A stretch of 64,000 nucleotides of DNA from Lucifuga dentata. Lineage: Eukaryota > Chordata > Actinopteri > Ophidiiformes > Bythitidae. Below, one piece after another: positions 1-10,766 of the stretch (its first letter is position 1; the number at the start of each line of letters is the position of its first letter). The notes under the pieces are model-generated. The model was not told the DNA's origin. It saw nothing but the letters and a program-made list of their open reading frames with translations, and did not search any database. The stretch is from the NCBI GenBank assembly GCA_014773175.1, contig VXCM01002146.1, forward strand, positions 516-64,515, in the 5' to 3' direction. The position numbers and the translations under genes were made by a program.

Positions 1-243
1 ATTATCACTTTTTCAAGCATCCTTTTAACTTTGCTCTTTTTAATGTCCTTGTTTTTACTGTAACTTTGCTTTGATCTTTTTAATGTCCCTACTTTTACTA
101 TAATTATTCTAATATTGGGGCTTTAGTGTTTTATTGTTGCATGTTTTGTTTTCAATGTTTCTTTTACTGTAAAGTGTTTCGGGACCATGATGCATGGTGA
201 TTTTGCACTTTAAATAAAATTAATTGATTGATTGATTGATTGA
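1..243 (+). mobile_element. 3' end of an L2/Rex1-like LINE with ATTG tail (partial)
   Basis: The stretch ending GCACTTTAAATAAAATTAAT followed by ATTG repeats (about 219-243) has the layout of a CR1/L2/Rex1-type LINE end: an AT-rich UTR, AATAAA-like sequence and a short microsatellite tail. Imperfect internal repeats (CTTTGCTCTTTTTAATGTCC and a second copy about 40 nt on) are visible. No coding sequence lies inside the window. Confidence 0.45.
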
Positions 244-1132
244 CGTGCAAAAATTAAGACCTGCTTCATTCCGGTGGTAAATTTCAGCGGTATGAAATCT
301 GGGTGATGTTTAAAAATGTATTTGCCTCACATGTGTTAGTGATCCATAATTATGATGGATAAACTCACTCAGCTGATCAGTCAGTTTTTAAATGGAGAGT
401 TTTGATCTGATCTCACACACGTTCAGGTGTGTGAGAGGCTCTGTTCATTCATGACCTCACCTGCTGCGCTGTGCACGTCTGAGTTCCTCACACACATACT
501 CCCACCCCCANCCCCCCCGCCCCCACGCAGTGTGATTACACACTAGGTTAATATGCATGTCTAACTGTTATTTTAGTGTCAGTCTTTAAAAATGAGGAGC
601 TCCAAAGCAGAATTTGTTTCTTTCGCTGCTTTAAAACCAGATGAAACAGGATAAATTGTGGTTGGTAAATATGCAGCAGCTCATTAACACACTCATCATC
701 ATTGGCTTTTACCTGTCACACCCCTCACAGCAATGCTACCTTAATGTGACAGCGGTGTGCTGATTATTGTAGAAGTTTTATAAATGAGCTTCAATTATCA
801 TGGCACATATTTAGGTTAATGCTACATTCATAGTGTCATTATAAATCTGCCACCTTGTGTCATAGGCCACAAACTTATCAATCAGCTCTTGCATAAGAAT
901 TGCATTCACAATCAATCATAGCTGAACAGTGTATTGTTAGTGAAGGAACCTTGTAGTACTGAACGGTAGATATTCCAAAAAATATAGTCTTTGTACTATC
1001 TGATTTAAATCATTTCAGTTAAGAGCGCTGACATCACCAGAAACTACTGAGGTACATTAAGACTTAAATCATGTAAAATAATTTAAAATAGGTTCAAACA
1101 TTCATACCAGGCTGAGCTGGTGTTGTTAGTAC
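244..1132. other. slc22a intron sequence, no gene seen
   Basis: AT-rich sequence downstream of the last visible transporter exon. A C-rich run with one N lies at 501-527. No exon of the transporter or other coding signal was recognised. Confidence 0.5.
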
Positions 1133-1236
1133 CTGTCTGAGATCTGTCCTGACAAGAAGGCTCCACAAACAAGTCCAACGTAGAAGACTGTGGAGGTTAA
1201 CGGCTGCTTCCACTGCTCACTGCACACCAGGTCAAA
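1133..1236 (-). CDS. slc22a5: OCTN transporter coding exon 3
   Basis: This 104-nt exon starts in phase 0 after TTTTTCAG and ends with two leftover nucleotides before GTACTA. It encodes [20 protein letters not shown] and the beginning of membrane segment 2 to SGQISDR, where human OCTN2 has WNLVCEDDWKAPLT and SGQLSDR. The next exon (FGRKN... in human) was not found in 1-1132. Confidence 0.88.
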
Positions 1237-1565
1237 CTGAAAAAGAACGCATTCAGAAGACATTTATAAACATAGAAAACTGCAATTTTTTTTAGTAGGC
1301 CATGTACAGTTAAAAACTATTAAAACTTAATTAATTTCTCTTTTGTCAAATTCCTCAAAACAGGCAATAATTCCATTGTAGTCACACATTAAATTCAATA
1401 AAGGTTACACAATGCAATCCTAGTTCAATGAGTAAAGGTGGCACAGATACTAAAAGGTTTTACTAATCTCCTCTCTGGAACAACACATACAATTTTTGCT
1501 ACCTAGCCAATCAAAAGCTAAGCTGACATCATCAATACTGATCAATCTTCAGACTATGGCATGCC

Positions 1566-1613
<48 letters not shown>

Positions 1614-1617
1614 CCCN

Positions 1618-1663
<46 letters not shown>

Positions 1664-1745
1664 CAATACTAATCAACCTTGAGGACTATGAAATGCCAAC
1701 AACTGTCTTAGACATAGTGTGTGCATGTTGTGCATGTGTGTCTGT

Positions 1746-1787
<42 letters not shown>

Positions 1788-4153
1788 CACCTCAGAGACA
1801 ATGGTGGATTGGTAGATGTCTTTGCTGTAGCTCCATCCATCCAAACAGCTCTCCTGCTCCAGGTCAGTGAGGTTAACATCCCTGCCAGGAATGAATCCCT
1901 GAGCAGAGAGATTTCTGCCACATCCAGTCTGTATCTGCTGCATCTGTTCAACTCTTCTTTCCCGTTCACCATCTCACATTAACACAAACACAATTGGTAA
2001 CATTTGTTTTGTAATTCATTGTATTTTTGCTCAACTGTGCCAAAAAGTGCCATTATATCACAAATAGTGATATAATGGCACTTTTTAAAAATTCTACATA
2101 TTTCCAAAAATGCTTTTGAATACAATGCTTCATTATGTGAACTGACTGAAAGCTAGTCAAATATGACAAAACAAGAAGGAACTATATTTTAATATTTTGA
2201 ACAAGACATTTCACAAATGAAATTTTGAAAAAGCTTTTTATCTTATTTATTATTCTTTCATTATTGCATTTTTTGTGCAGGAAACAGGATGGAAATGACA
2301 AAACAATGCCCTGTACAGGTATTATGCCACTTTTAAGTTGGACCATAAAACTCAAAGTTAAATAAAAAGCTGGTGAATAGGAAGACAGCCTTATTAAAAA
2401 TAAATGAATTGTGTGCTGATGTAAAAAGCTATGTTCACATTACAGGCCTTAATGCTCAATTCTGATTTTTTAAATCAGATCCAATCTTTTTGTGTTTATC
2501 ATTCACATTCATATTTCTAAATGACCTGTATCCAACACGAGTATGAACACGCTGAGGTCCTAAACTGCCATGCATGCACAGATGTAACTAAAATGTGAAC
2601 CGCACGGTACAATAACAACAGTAACTGCGACAGTAAGGTGGATGGCAGTTTGTCATGTATTTTTGTGCACGTCGTTTCATATAAAACACTAGATCTTCAA
2701 TGTGCTGAAAATAACATTCAAACCAGTTTTACAAGCGGAGGTGAGAAGTATAATTTTACTGGTGACTGTGAGTAGGAACCGCTGGGCTCAGCCTCTGCTG
2801 CTGCATCAGTGTCAGTGTGTGAGTATGAGGGCAGAGTTCTGTGGTGGACTACAGTGTTCACAAGTTCACAGGGGAAAAGTTCACTGAAAACTTTCTGATC
2901 TCTCCATATATATATCCAAGAAATTTAAAACTTCATCTCTCCACTTACCCCCGTTGCTGTTGTTGCTCTTCTCCTATTTATTTTTACAGGGCTATGAGGC
3001 GTCGCCCAGCACAGAATGAGGACGAGATGCAATTTGTTCATGAGCAGATAAGTGAGATGTTAAAAAAGCCAGATGAGATCTGATCTGAGCGGTCAGACAC
3101 AGGCCGCATCTCCAGAGATTGGATATGGATCAGATCTAGGACTACATATGCAAATGGCCCAGATCTGATATGAAAAAATCAGATCTGGGTCATTCACACA
3201 GCTCTGAAAAAAATCAGATCTAAGTCACATGGAGGCAAAAAGATCAGATCTGGGCCACTTCAGCATGTAATGTGAACATAGCCAAAGTGTCCTGTGTGCT
3301 GTGGCTTGTGCTTCAGTAGCTTCTATGTAAAGTTATATGAGATTTTTAAGAACTAGTCAGTTGGGAGAGGAAGTGGGGTGGATAGTTATTTCAGCATGGT
3401 GGCCATGGCCACCCCTTGAGGACACCATTGGAGCTGATGGTGTGTCAGCCTCGCTTACAATTTACTACTTTGCAGTGGTCACTGTGATTGTGCCAGTAAA
3501 AATAAAGATATCAAAGTAACTTGCATCACTGATGTTAATTATGCTGTGAAAAGTTGAATTTAATAATCAAGATTGGATAACATCAGCCACTTTATCAGAT
3601 TTTTATCGTATGTAAATTCATTTTTTATCAGAAAAAGGCTGACTTTAAAGTTTATTACTCTGGTAAGCAAACATGCCTGCATGCCTAATATACAAACCGG
3701 TGGTACCTGTAAACTCACAACATAATGTGTTTAACACCAAGTTTTAATAAACACATAGATAAATAAATAAAGGCCTTGAATGAAGAGATTGCAGAGATCT
3801 ATCAATCAACCTGTGTTGTCGTTTGAATAATCATTGTTTGTACTCTTTTGTTTGATAATGTGATTCTACTAAACATTGATTGGAATAGAATTTTATAATA
3901 GAGTGTCATTTTATATTCAGACAAAGGTGCACATATGCTATGTGTTTTATTTACCTGAACTGGCATTGTGCCACTCTTGGGTCAGGTTGACTTCAGGTAT
4001 GAAGCAGTGGTGACTGGGAATAGCACCTATGAAAATAAAGGCAAATACTCCTAATCCATTGGGGATGATGCTGGCACAGAGGAAGAAGAAAATAATTTTT
4101 TGGAAACATCCCCACTTTCCGAGGAAAGCTGTGGTTTCATCATAATCCTTCAT
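1133..4153 (-). CDS. slc22a5: OCTN-type organic cation/carnitine transporter, first three coding exons (gene continues left of window)
   Basis: Three exons on the minus strand join into the N-terminal part of an SLC22A4/A5 (OCTN) protein: 4153-3955, 1972-1791 and 1236-1133. OCTN proteins are twelve-span plasma-membrane carriers for carnitine and organic cations. Visible are the start [12 protein letters not shown], membrane segment 1 (about residues 20-42), the glycosylated extracellular loop (NLT, NAS), the stretch [18 protein letters not shown], and the beginning of membrane segment 2 ending SGQISDR. The third exon is 104 nt in phase 0, the size I recall for human SLC22A5 exon 2. Family members are about 550 residues, so about three quarters of the protein lies outside. 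Human OCTN genes have no intron within the first extracellular loop, but one is needed here at 3954-1973. The reading frame around that junction is unusual (see findings). slc22a4 is an equally possible name. Confidence 0.88.
1571..1661. repeat. Compound (CT)n / C-run / (AC)n microsatellite
   Basis: About 20 CT units, six C, one N and about 22 AC units, inside an slc22a intron. The N marks an unresolved base at the junction. Confidence 0.95.
1747..1785. repeat. (GA)n microsatellite at an slc22a splice donor
   Basis: About 18 GA units ending five bases from the exon edge; on the gene strand the donor GTGAGT runs straight into (CT)n. Confidence 0.95.
1791..1972 (-). CDS. slc22a5: OCTN transporter coding exon 2 (extracellular loop), with a local frame anomaly
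   Basis: This 182-nt exon lies between a GTGAG| acceptor and a GAG|GTGAGT donor. It ends in phase 0 with STIVSE, as in human OCTN exon 1. Joined to the leftover G of exon 1 it is fully open and gives [10 protein letters not shown] and then [15 protein letters not shown]. The first 58 nt, however, match the family ([12 protein letters not shown]) only in another frame. That frame would continue correctly if one A were added to the GAAATC at 1911-1915. The donor is followed directly by a long CT (plus-strand GA) microsatellite. Confidence 0.8.
2042..2086. repeat. Perfect 20-bp hairpin in slc22a intron
   Basis: The arms 2042-2061 and 2067-2086 are exact reverse complements separated by a five-base loop (AAATA). 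The left arm begins AAAAAGTGCCATTATATC. Confidence 0.9.
2428..3282. mobile_element. Non-autonomous inverted-repeat DNA transposon (hAT-like MITE)
   Basis: Perfect 17-bp terminal inverted repeats, GCTATGTTCACATTACA at 2428-2444 and its complement at 3266-3282, bound an 855-bp element inside an slc22a intron. The ends and the many internal CAGATCTG-type motifs resemble hAT-derived fish MITEs. No target-site duplication is evident, and no transposase is present. Confidence 0.65.
3955..4153 (-). CDS. slc22a5: OCTN transporter coding exon 1
   Basis: This 199-nt exon starts at ATG (4153) and ends at a CAG|GTAAAT donor, leaving one nucleotide (G) of the next codon. It encodes a short cytoplasmic N-terminus ([15 protein letters not shown]), one hydrophobic membrane segment ending before SHHC, and the first part of the extracellular loop with NLT and NAS glycosylation sites. 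The start fits the family well (human begins MRDYDE). No convincing TATA box or CpG-rich promoter is visible upstream; an ATAAAAG motif about 35 nt before the ATG is too close to be persuasive. Confidence 0.88.
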
Positions 4154-5055
4154 TGTTCACGGTCTCTTGTCTTTATGCTGATGTCTTCTTTTATGGACTT
4201 TTCTCGCTATTTTGTGGACTAAGATGGACTATGAACTGTACATCCTTCTTGTATACTGCAGTTTCTAATGCACTGTAGACTCTTCCTTTAATAAATTAGT
4301 AATCCATTTCTCAGCCTCACTTAAACATCTTAAGTTGGTCCCATTTTATTTTTTATTGCAGGCTATTTGATAATAAAATCATGAACTTTTTTTTTTTTAC
4401 CTCCACCAAGGAGCTTAAGGAGGTTACTGACATTTGTCTGTTTGTTTGTTAGCAGGACATCGTAAAAACTTATGGACGGATCTGGTTGAAATTTGGGGGA
4501 CAGATTGTTCAAGTCAAGATGTCAAGTGATAAAAAATTTAGAGGTGATCAACCTGATGGTGGAGCTTTGAAAAACACTTTTACATTTTAGCCTATATGTT
4601 TTGAACGGTAAATGATAGAATCAAATGCATATTGTGCAGAGAAGCATTGTTCAAATCCACAAATTTCAATTTAACATCTGTTTTTAGTCTTAAAATTAAG
4701 TTCTGAAGTGAATACATGAAAAAATATATTAAAGTCAGGCAACTTCCTCTGTGCACGCTGCACAGCTCACAAAGAATGTACCTTCCCAGGTGCTGATGAA
4801 GGTAGGCTCACACAATGGTCACCCTCAAAAGTTAATCACCGAAGGACATCTCATTTCTTCTTCAACTTCTTGTTTTTTTATTCCATCTTAAGGGCAAACT
4901 GTGCAAACAATGCATTTTGCCACAAGCTTCATCAGTTTCGCTTTATCACTATCACACTGAACACTAAATAGTCTTAGGTAAAAGGCATTACAACCACAAG
5001 GTTGATGTCTGTGTGTTCTCGGTCTATATGTGGATTCTAATGTATGTGGCACCAC

Positions 5056-5820
5056 TTAGGCTGGATTTACATTACCATACAAGTGACCTGATTCCGATCT
5101 TTTGATCATATGTGACATGTATTGGGCTTCCTAGATGTAAATGGTAAAAAGCCACATGGAATCAAATATTCTCAGTTCTGATTTGGGCCACTTGCATATG
5201 TGGAAATAAATTGGATACGTATCGGATATCCGAATGCGACTGCTGTCTAAATACAGAGATCAGAATTTCCTTCTCATTCCAACTCTGGTGTAACATTCCA
5301 ACTTGTCCACATGTGAATGATGTAAGCGATCAATATGATGACCGCTCTCTGTAAACAAAAATGGAGGACATACTGTGCATCAGACATAGTGATGTGTGTT
5401 TATATCAAAGAGACCTGTTAGTGTGTGATAACAGGCTATGTTACAGCAGCAAAACTCCCGCTTCTCCTCCATGATTAACCAATGAAAATATGTGTCCTGA
5501 TGGGAGAGATAAATGCTCACAACTCACACAACATATCAGATGTTTCTCTCTCTCTCTCTCTCTCTCCCTCTGTGAAAGTTTTAACCCACTGATCATCTTT
5601 TTAACTAGTTCTCTCATCTTCAATCCATCGAAGTGTTTTGTTTACATCCAACTCAGAAATGTGTGCATGTGCAACTGCATCCGGGCTGCTACAGGTAAAA
5701 CCTATGGGTATCAGATATGAGCCGCTTAAAAAAGAAAATGTAAATATACTGAACAAAAAATTGGATATGGGCAAAAAATTGGAATTGAACATAAAGACTT
5801 GTAGTATAAATCCAGCCTTA
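5056..5820. mobile_element. PIF/Harbinger-like non-autonomous element
   Basis: GGCTGGATTTA at 5059-5069 and its complement at 5807-5817 are terminal inverted repeats, flanked on both sides by TTA (5056-5058 and 5818-5820). A 3-bp TTA duplication and ends beginning GG fit PIF/Harbinger. The body is about 760 bp, contains a CT microsatellite near 5545, and has no transposase. Confidence 0.6.
5545..5566. repeat. (CT)n microsatellite
   Basis: About 11 CT units with one interruption, inside the Harbinger-like element. Confidence 0.9.
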
Positions 5821-7439
5821 GAGGTCAGAAGATGAGGTGCATTTCCTGACCCACAAATTATGAAAATGAAATTAAACACACCTGTCACTGATTGAAGTGG
5901 GTGTTATGCCTTTTAGCTAAGGGTATTTAGTGTTTAGTATGTGATCATGGTAACATGAAAAAATATATTAAGAGGAGAACATTACTCATGAATCTATGGG
6001 TACGTTGAGGTCACATAGCTATAACTATCACTAGATGTCACTGCATTACTTGTCTTTGGTTGATTCTGAAAATATCTCAATACACAGCTCTATTGCTGAC
6101 CCGAGACCAGTCTTGCAGTTCAGTTTGTGTACTTGATGTTGACTGATGGGCCAATTCAACAAGTTTGAGTTGAGTTCATTCATTCGTTATAAACATTCTC
6201 CAATTTTATATATATATCTGTGCAATTTCAAGTAAGGAGCTGGAATTAATGTGATGCTTTGAGGAGGCAGAACATCTTTTAAAGAAGCAGAATCTGCTCA
6301 GTCTGAGCAGATGACTGATCATAAGTCAAGATAACCTGCATATCATATCTTGTATCATAAGACTAACTTCATAAAAGTGTGCTCATGAACAAAATATACA
6401 AGCATTTTCTCCAGTTGAGTCTACCTTTATGGGACTTTTAGGAACACATTTTTATATCTGAAGGTCATGATGGAAGATAAGACAGTTCAACCAAAGCACC
6501 AAACAGAAAAGAATCAAGTTTGAGTAGTTGTAAAATATAATAAAATGAATTGTAAAAGCTACATCATTCAATCTGTGAGTGAATATGGGCAAAGTTTGAA
6601 GGTTTAATACTTAAAGCATAATTCAAAATGTACAAGTTTTGTGATGATCGACTATAGAGATATATAACCCGTTTGCGTGTCTGAAAAGTTTACATTAATG
6701 AAGGATAAATTCTTTTGAAAATAAAATGAACAAGAAGGCACTCAGGGAGCATAAACACCTCCACCAAGGATTTATAGGGAGGGGTGCACACAACTTTGCC
6801 AGCCAATTGTATCAAAATGATAAGGAATATCCAAAAAATAAAAAACACTTTTTTCCCGACTTGCTCATTGTCTGTCTGGCCAATGGTGTATATTGAGATA
6901 TAGCTATTAAAATGCAATAATTTAGATGTATAAAATTATCAGCGTTTTCACCTGTAGATCACCAAGAAAAGCTTGCAAAGGCAGATGGAGGCAGATTGTT
7001 GAGTTTTTACACATTGGTGTGAACAGATAATAAATAGCATGTTAGATCCTGTCCAGCAGGCACAGCCATAATTATTAACAGGCTAGTTTTAAATTAACAC
7101 AAATGCAAGCACACTCAGTCAACCCTAACTCGACTAAGTACTTATATAACTTTTTTTTTCACATAACAGAAATAAACTATGATTCCATTAGTTCTTTTGA
7201 TTATTTAAGGTTTATATAAAGACATTTTCAAGTTTCTGATTTAAATGGAAATGCTGTTTGCCTTTTCTGAATTGATAATGTTGATTTAATGTTCTTTTTC
7301 ATATGATAATTTCTACTCTTGCACAAAAGGAACATAATATGTATAAAGTTTACCATGATTCATTTATCACAGAAAAGAGAATTATGATTAATGCTCATGT
7401 TTAATCTGGTATACTGTATGCCAGAGACACAACAAGCAT

Positions 7440-7740
7440 TTAAATATTCAGTTTGTCACAAACATTCAGAAGGTAGTCACTACACAGGGTGACCTCACTG
7501 GCATAATCGCAACTCTTGCAACAGGGATGCATAAACCAAATGAGTGTTTGTACTCAGTGCTAAGGAATCTTTGCCACTCTTCCTGCAGTGGTCAGCTGGT
7601 GGCGAGATCTCAGTTTTGGTGTCTCAGTGCAGCCACTCTGCCCAACTGATCCCACAAGTGCTCACTGGGTGATAGGTCAGGAGAACATGACATCCAAGGC
7701 AGTACAGACATTGCAATTGTTGAGGGTGGACAGCCCATCA
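7440..7740 (-). pseudogene. Decayed Tc1/mariner transposase C-terminal fragment
   Basis: Read on the minus strand, one frame gives CSPDLSPSEHLWDQLGRVA, the signature around the third catalytic acidic residue of Tc1-like DD34E transposases (usually SPDLNPIEHLWDxLG). EEWQRFLSTEY follows, equal to the family's EEWxxIP region. Two in-frame stops lie between these motifs, so the copy is dead. No inverted repeats were found, and the N-terminal half is not recognisable. Confidence 0.75.
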
Positions 7741-7863
7741 ACAAGCAATTTCCCAGTGGGACACATTGACTTCACAATGGCCAACAGTTCGATTCTGACC
7801 TGCATCACCTAGTTAGAACATTTGAAGTAGCTATTCAAGAAAACTTACAAAAGGCTTAAAGTG

Positions 7864-7899
7864 TTTTTTTTTTTTTTTTTTTNTTTTTTTTTTTTTTTT
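7864..7899. repeat. Poly-T with an ambiguous base
   Basis: About 36 T with one N at 7883. Confidence 0.9.
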
Positions 7900-8162
7900 G
7901 TGAAAGACACAAATGATTCAATGAGCAATATTTATACACATGCTGCCCATCCTTCAAACTGTCATTTGTTGTCATTTGTCATGCTAATGGTGAGCACTAC
8001 TGTATATGAGGGATTATTGTAACATCCTTGTGCTCAAAACATTTATAAATGTAATATATAAGTATATAATAAGTATAATATATATATAAGTCCATCTGAC
8101 ATAGAATTGACAAGAAGCATCAATTATCCATGATATAACATTATGTGCATGGTGTTGCAATA

Positions 8163-8164
<2 letters not shown>

Positions 8165-8215
<51 letters not shown>
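8165..8215. repeat. (TG)n microsatellite
   Basis: About 25 uninterrupted TG units. Confidence 0.95.
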
Positions 8216-8217
<2 letters not shown>

Positions 8218-8384
8218 GTATGAGTATGTCTTAAATCAAGTCATGGCGCCTCACATTGCCACCTGATGGATAGAGATTTAACCCTCCAGATCAACGTTAA
8301 CTACAGATGTGAGTATACAATTCTGCTCACAATGACTAAATGAGCGCACACGTTTGTGTAGTTAATGTGAAGTATAAATGAGGT

Positions 8385-8389
8385 AAAAA

Positions 8390-8425
<36 letters not shown>
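8385..8425. repeat. Poly-A followed by (AAAAG)n
   Basis: About 22 A, then AAAAG units; possibly the tail of an old retroelement whose body is not recognisable. Confidence 0.85.
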
Positions 8426-9047
8426 TCAGTTTTTTGAAGGCATTGTGCTGAAATGCATTGGTTTGTTTTAAATAAAGATGTTCTTAAGATGAAAAGTGTT
8501 GCTGGAGTCTTATCCATGCATCTTGCCAGTATAAGTGAAGTTGTGCTAGAACCTCAACTAAGAAATCAGTTAAAATTGTCTTATCTAAGCAATGTATGAC
8601 ACCATGGTGTTACTGGCATATCATAGTGACTATAATAAAACACATTACACTATGACTGCTGCAGTATAACTGCTTTTTATGAGTTGTGTTTTTTTTTCTG
8701 TATCTCATGTGCTTTACTTATCTTACTGATAAAGCTGTCAACTGGTTTCAGATCTGTTTTATAAATACCTTAAACTGTCCGCATACTGTGAGAGTTTCAA
8801 ACCACGAAATCACACATCTACACAAATATGTACACTGTAAGTATATCACACTGTAAGTTTTGAACTTGTTTAACAGGTTCAAACACTGATTAGCAAAGAG
8901 AAGTGAGACGATGCTTGTGTTTTTCACATTATATACATTTTATTACACAGAATCATTATTTACCAAGAAAAACAGATCACAACTTCAAATCAAATGAAAC
9001 CTTTTATTTTCACAATGTTGTCTCTTCTTACCAGACCCTGTTTCCCA

Positions 9048-9050
<3 letters not shown>

Positions 9051-9105
<55 letters not shown>
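9051..9105. repeat. (CT)n microsatellite
   Basis: About 27 uninterrupted CT units. Confidence 0.95.
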
Positions 9106-9109
<4 letters not shown>

Positions 9110-10245
9110 GTGTACCTTTCCTGTAGCTTTTGTTCTTTTTCTCTCTCTGCGGTCAAAGCGATGAATGTAGCTACTGTTACAATACCTCATATAGAAACAA
9201 GAAAAGAGCTGTGGTTTAAACAGTCATTCTCACACATAACATTAACTGTGGTTTTCTCTTTACCTAAAGCAACCTGAAACAAATGTAAAAAAAAGAAGAC
9301 CTTTGTGTATAACAGACAGCATTTAGTCTGTATAAATTAATATGGCATTTGCGTGTTTAGAGGTAGAAAGTAATTATATCCTTGCAAACCCTTTGCAGAA
9401 ATATAACATCTCTCTTGTCTTTTTACCTTTAACATCAGTGCTTACTCTTGTTTAGCAGGCCTCCATTTGTGGACATGAGACTCATTTTCAGTTTTTAGAT
9501 AGGCAGTAAATTCAAAATTGACTTAAAAAATTATTTAAATGTCATGGGAACATCAACTGCATCTCTGAATGCATGTTCTGCATTTAAAGCCATTATGAGA
9601 AATATGGTAATCTTTAATACTAATCCCTCAGAGAAACAGGCAACTTGTGCAAATGCATAGAGCACTTAATGGAAAGCAAAACTAGGTCCCCTTGAAATGT
9701 AGTATACAATGTATATGCTATAGGTGATGAAAAAAACACAAGTCTGAGATATCTGAGCAATTACATTATTTTTCTTTTTTTTTTATAATCTACATTAGCT
9801 ATTAGTGCTTGCAGATGAATAGAGGAAGCACGTGTTGCAAGTCCAGCTATTTTTATTTGGCCATAAACTAGGAGCTAGGTTGTGAGTTTCGATTCTATTT
9901 TGCTCAGTCTTTACCCTCAGTGCTTACAGGAGCAAGTCTTTTTTCACTGAAAATAATAAGCCAGTATGGCTGGAATTCCTTTATTTTATGCTGTATAGCG
10001 ATATTTTTTTTTCCTGTACCCCAAGATTTTCACTGACCTCACCTGCTGTAAACAAAACTAATTTTGTCTAGGATTGTTGATATGGTTGGTTGGAGGAAGT
10101 ATAAACTCTAAAGATTACCTTTCTAGTTATAATAGTATGTAAATGTGTAAATGTTTGGGGCCTTGTGATTCTTAAGTATTTCAACATTTTTGCAATAGCA
10201 AAAGTGCAAAAATTCATTTTTGCAATAGCAAAAATTTAAACTTTC

Positions 10246-10610
10246 ATGTTAGCATCAGGCAGCATGGTGGCTTAGTGGTTAGCACTGTGGCCTCACAGCA
10301 GGAAAGTCCTGGGTTCAAATCTGACCGGGTCCTTTTTCTGTGTCTGCGTGAGTTCCCTCCAGATGCTCAGGTTTCCTCCCATCTCCAAAGACATGCAGGT
10401 CAAGTGAAGTAGAAACTCTAAATTGCCCAAAGGTGTGAATAATTTTGTCTGTCCCTATGTGTCAGCCCTGCAACAGTGTGGCGACCCGTCCAGGGTGTAC
10501 CCCGCCTCTCGCCCAATGACCCTGGGATAGGCTCCAGTCCCTCCCCATGACCCTTAACAGGACAAACGGGTATAGAAATGGATGGATGGGTGGATGGATG
10601 TTAGTATTAG
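10246..10610 (+). mobile_element. tRNA-derived SINE with target-site duplications
   Basis: The head carries A-box (TGGCTTAGTGGTTAGC, 10268-10283) and B-box (GGTTCAAATCT, 10312-10322) promoter elements of RNA polymerase III. A body common in teleosts follows (GTGGCGACCCGTCCAGGGTG), then a GGATG tail (about 10579-10600). Flanking copies ATGTTAGCATCAG (10246-10258) and ATGTTAGTATTAG (10598-10610), 11 of 13 identical, are probable target duplications. It lies about 750 bp before the CD2/SLAM-like start codon. Confidence 0.85.
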
Positions 10611-10708
10611 TAATTTGGTTATTATCTTGTAGTGATTGTGTTGAATGTCAATAATAAAGACCATGTCAATATTAAACACCAATGTTCCATCCAAATGCAC
10701 TTTAACCA

Positions 10709-10766
10709 TTTTTTTCTTTTTCTTTTTTCTTTTTTCTTTCTCTTTTTTTTTTTTTTTTTTTTTTTT
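10709..10766. repeat. Pyrimidine-rich T/C tract
   Basis: Nearly pure T with scattered C, ending in about 26 T. Confidence 0.85.

Larger units (their letters stand above)
4154..10245. other. Intergenic region between divergent slc22a and CD2/SLAM-like genes
   Basis: No gene is recognised. It holds a Harbinger-like element (5056-5820), a Tc1/mariner remnant (7440-7740) and several microsatellites. The phrase CCTCCACCAAGGA occurs near 4401 and 6759 and looks like fragments of a dispersed repeat. The 5' ends of the two genes face each other across about 7.2 kb. Confidence 0.5.

Noticed and set aside
1561..1815. Open frames of Ser-Leu and Thr-His repeats
   Set aside because: They are translations of CT, GA and CA microsatellites; the same applies at 8903-9277 and 42566-42748.
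4151..4200. TATA-box promoter of slc22a (ATAAAAG about 35 nt before ATG)
   Set aside because: Such a position would leave almost no 5' UTR; AT-rich background makes the match likely by chance.
10259..10330. Functional tRNA gene
   Set aside because: A and B boxes are present, but the cloverleaf is not completed and the sequence continues into a SINE body with GGATG tail.
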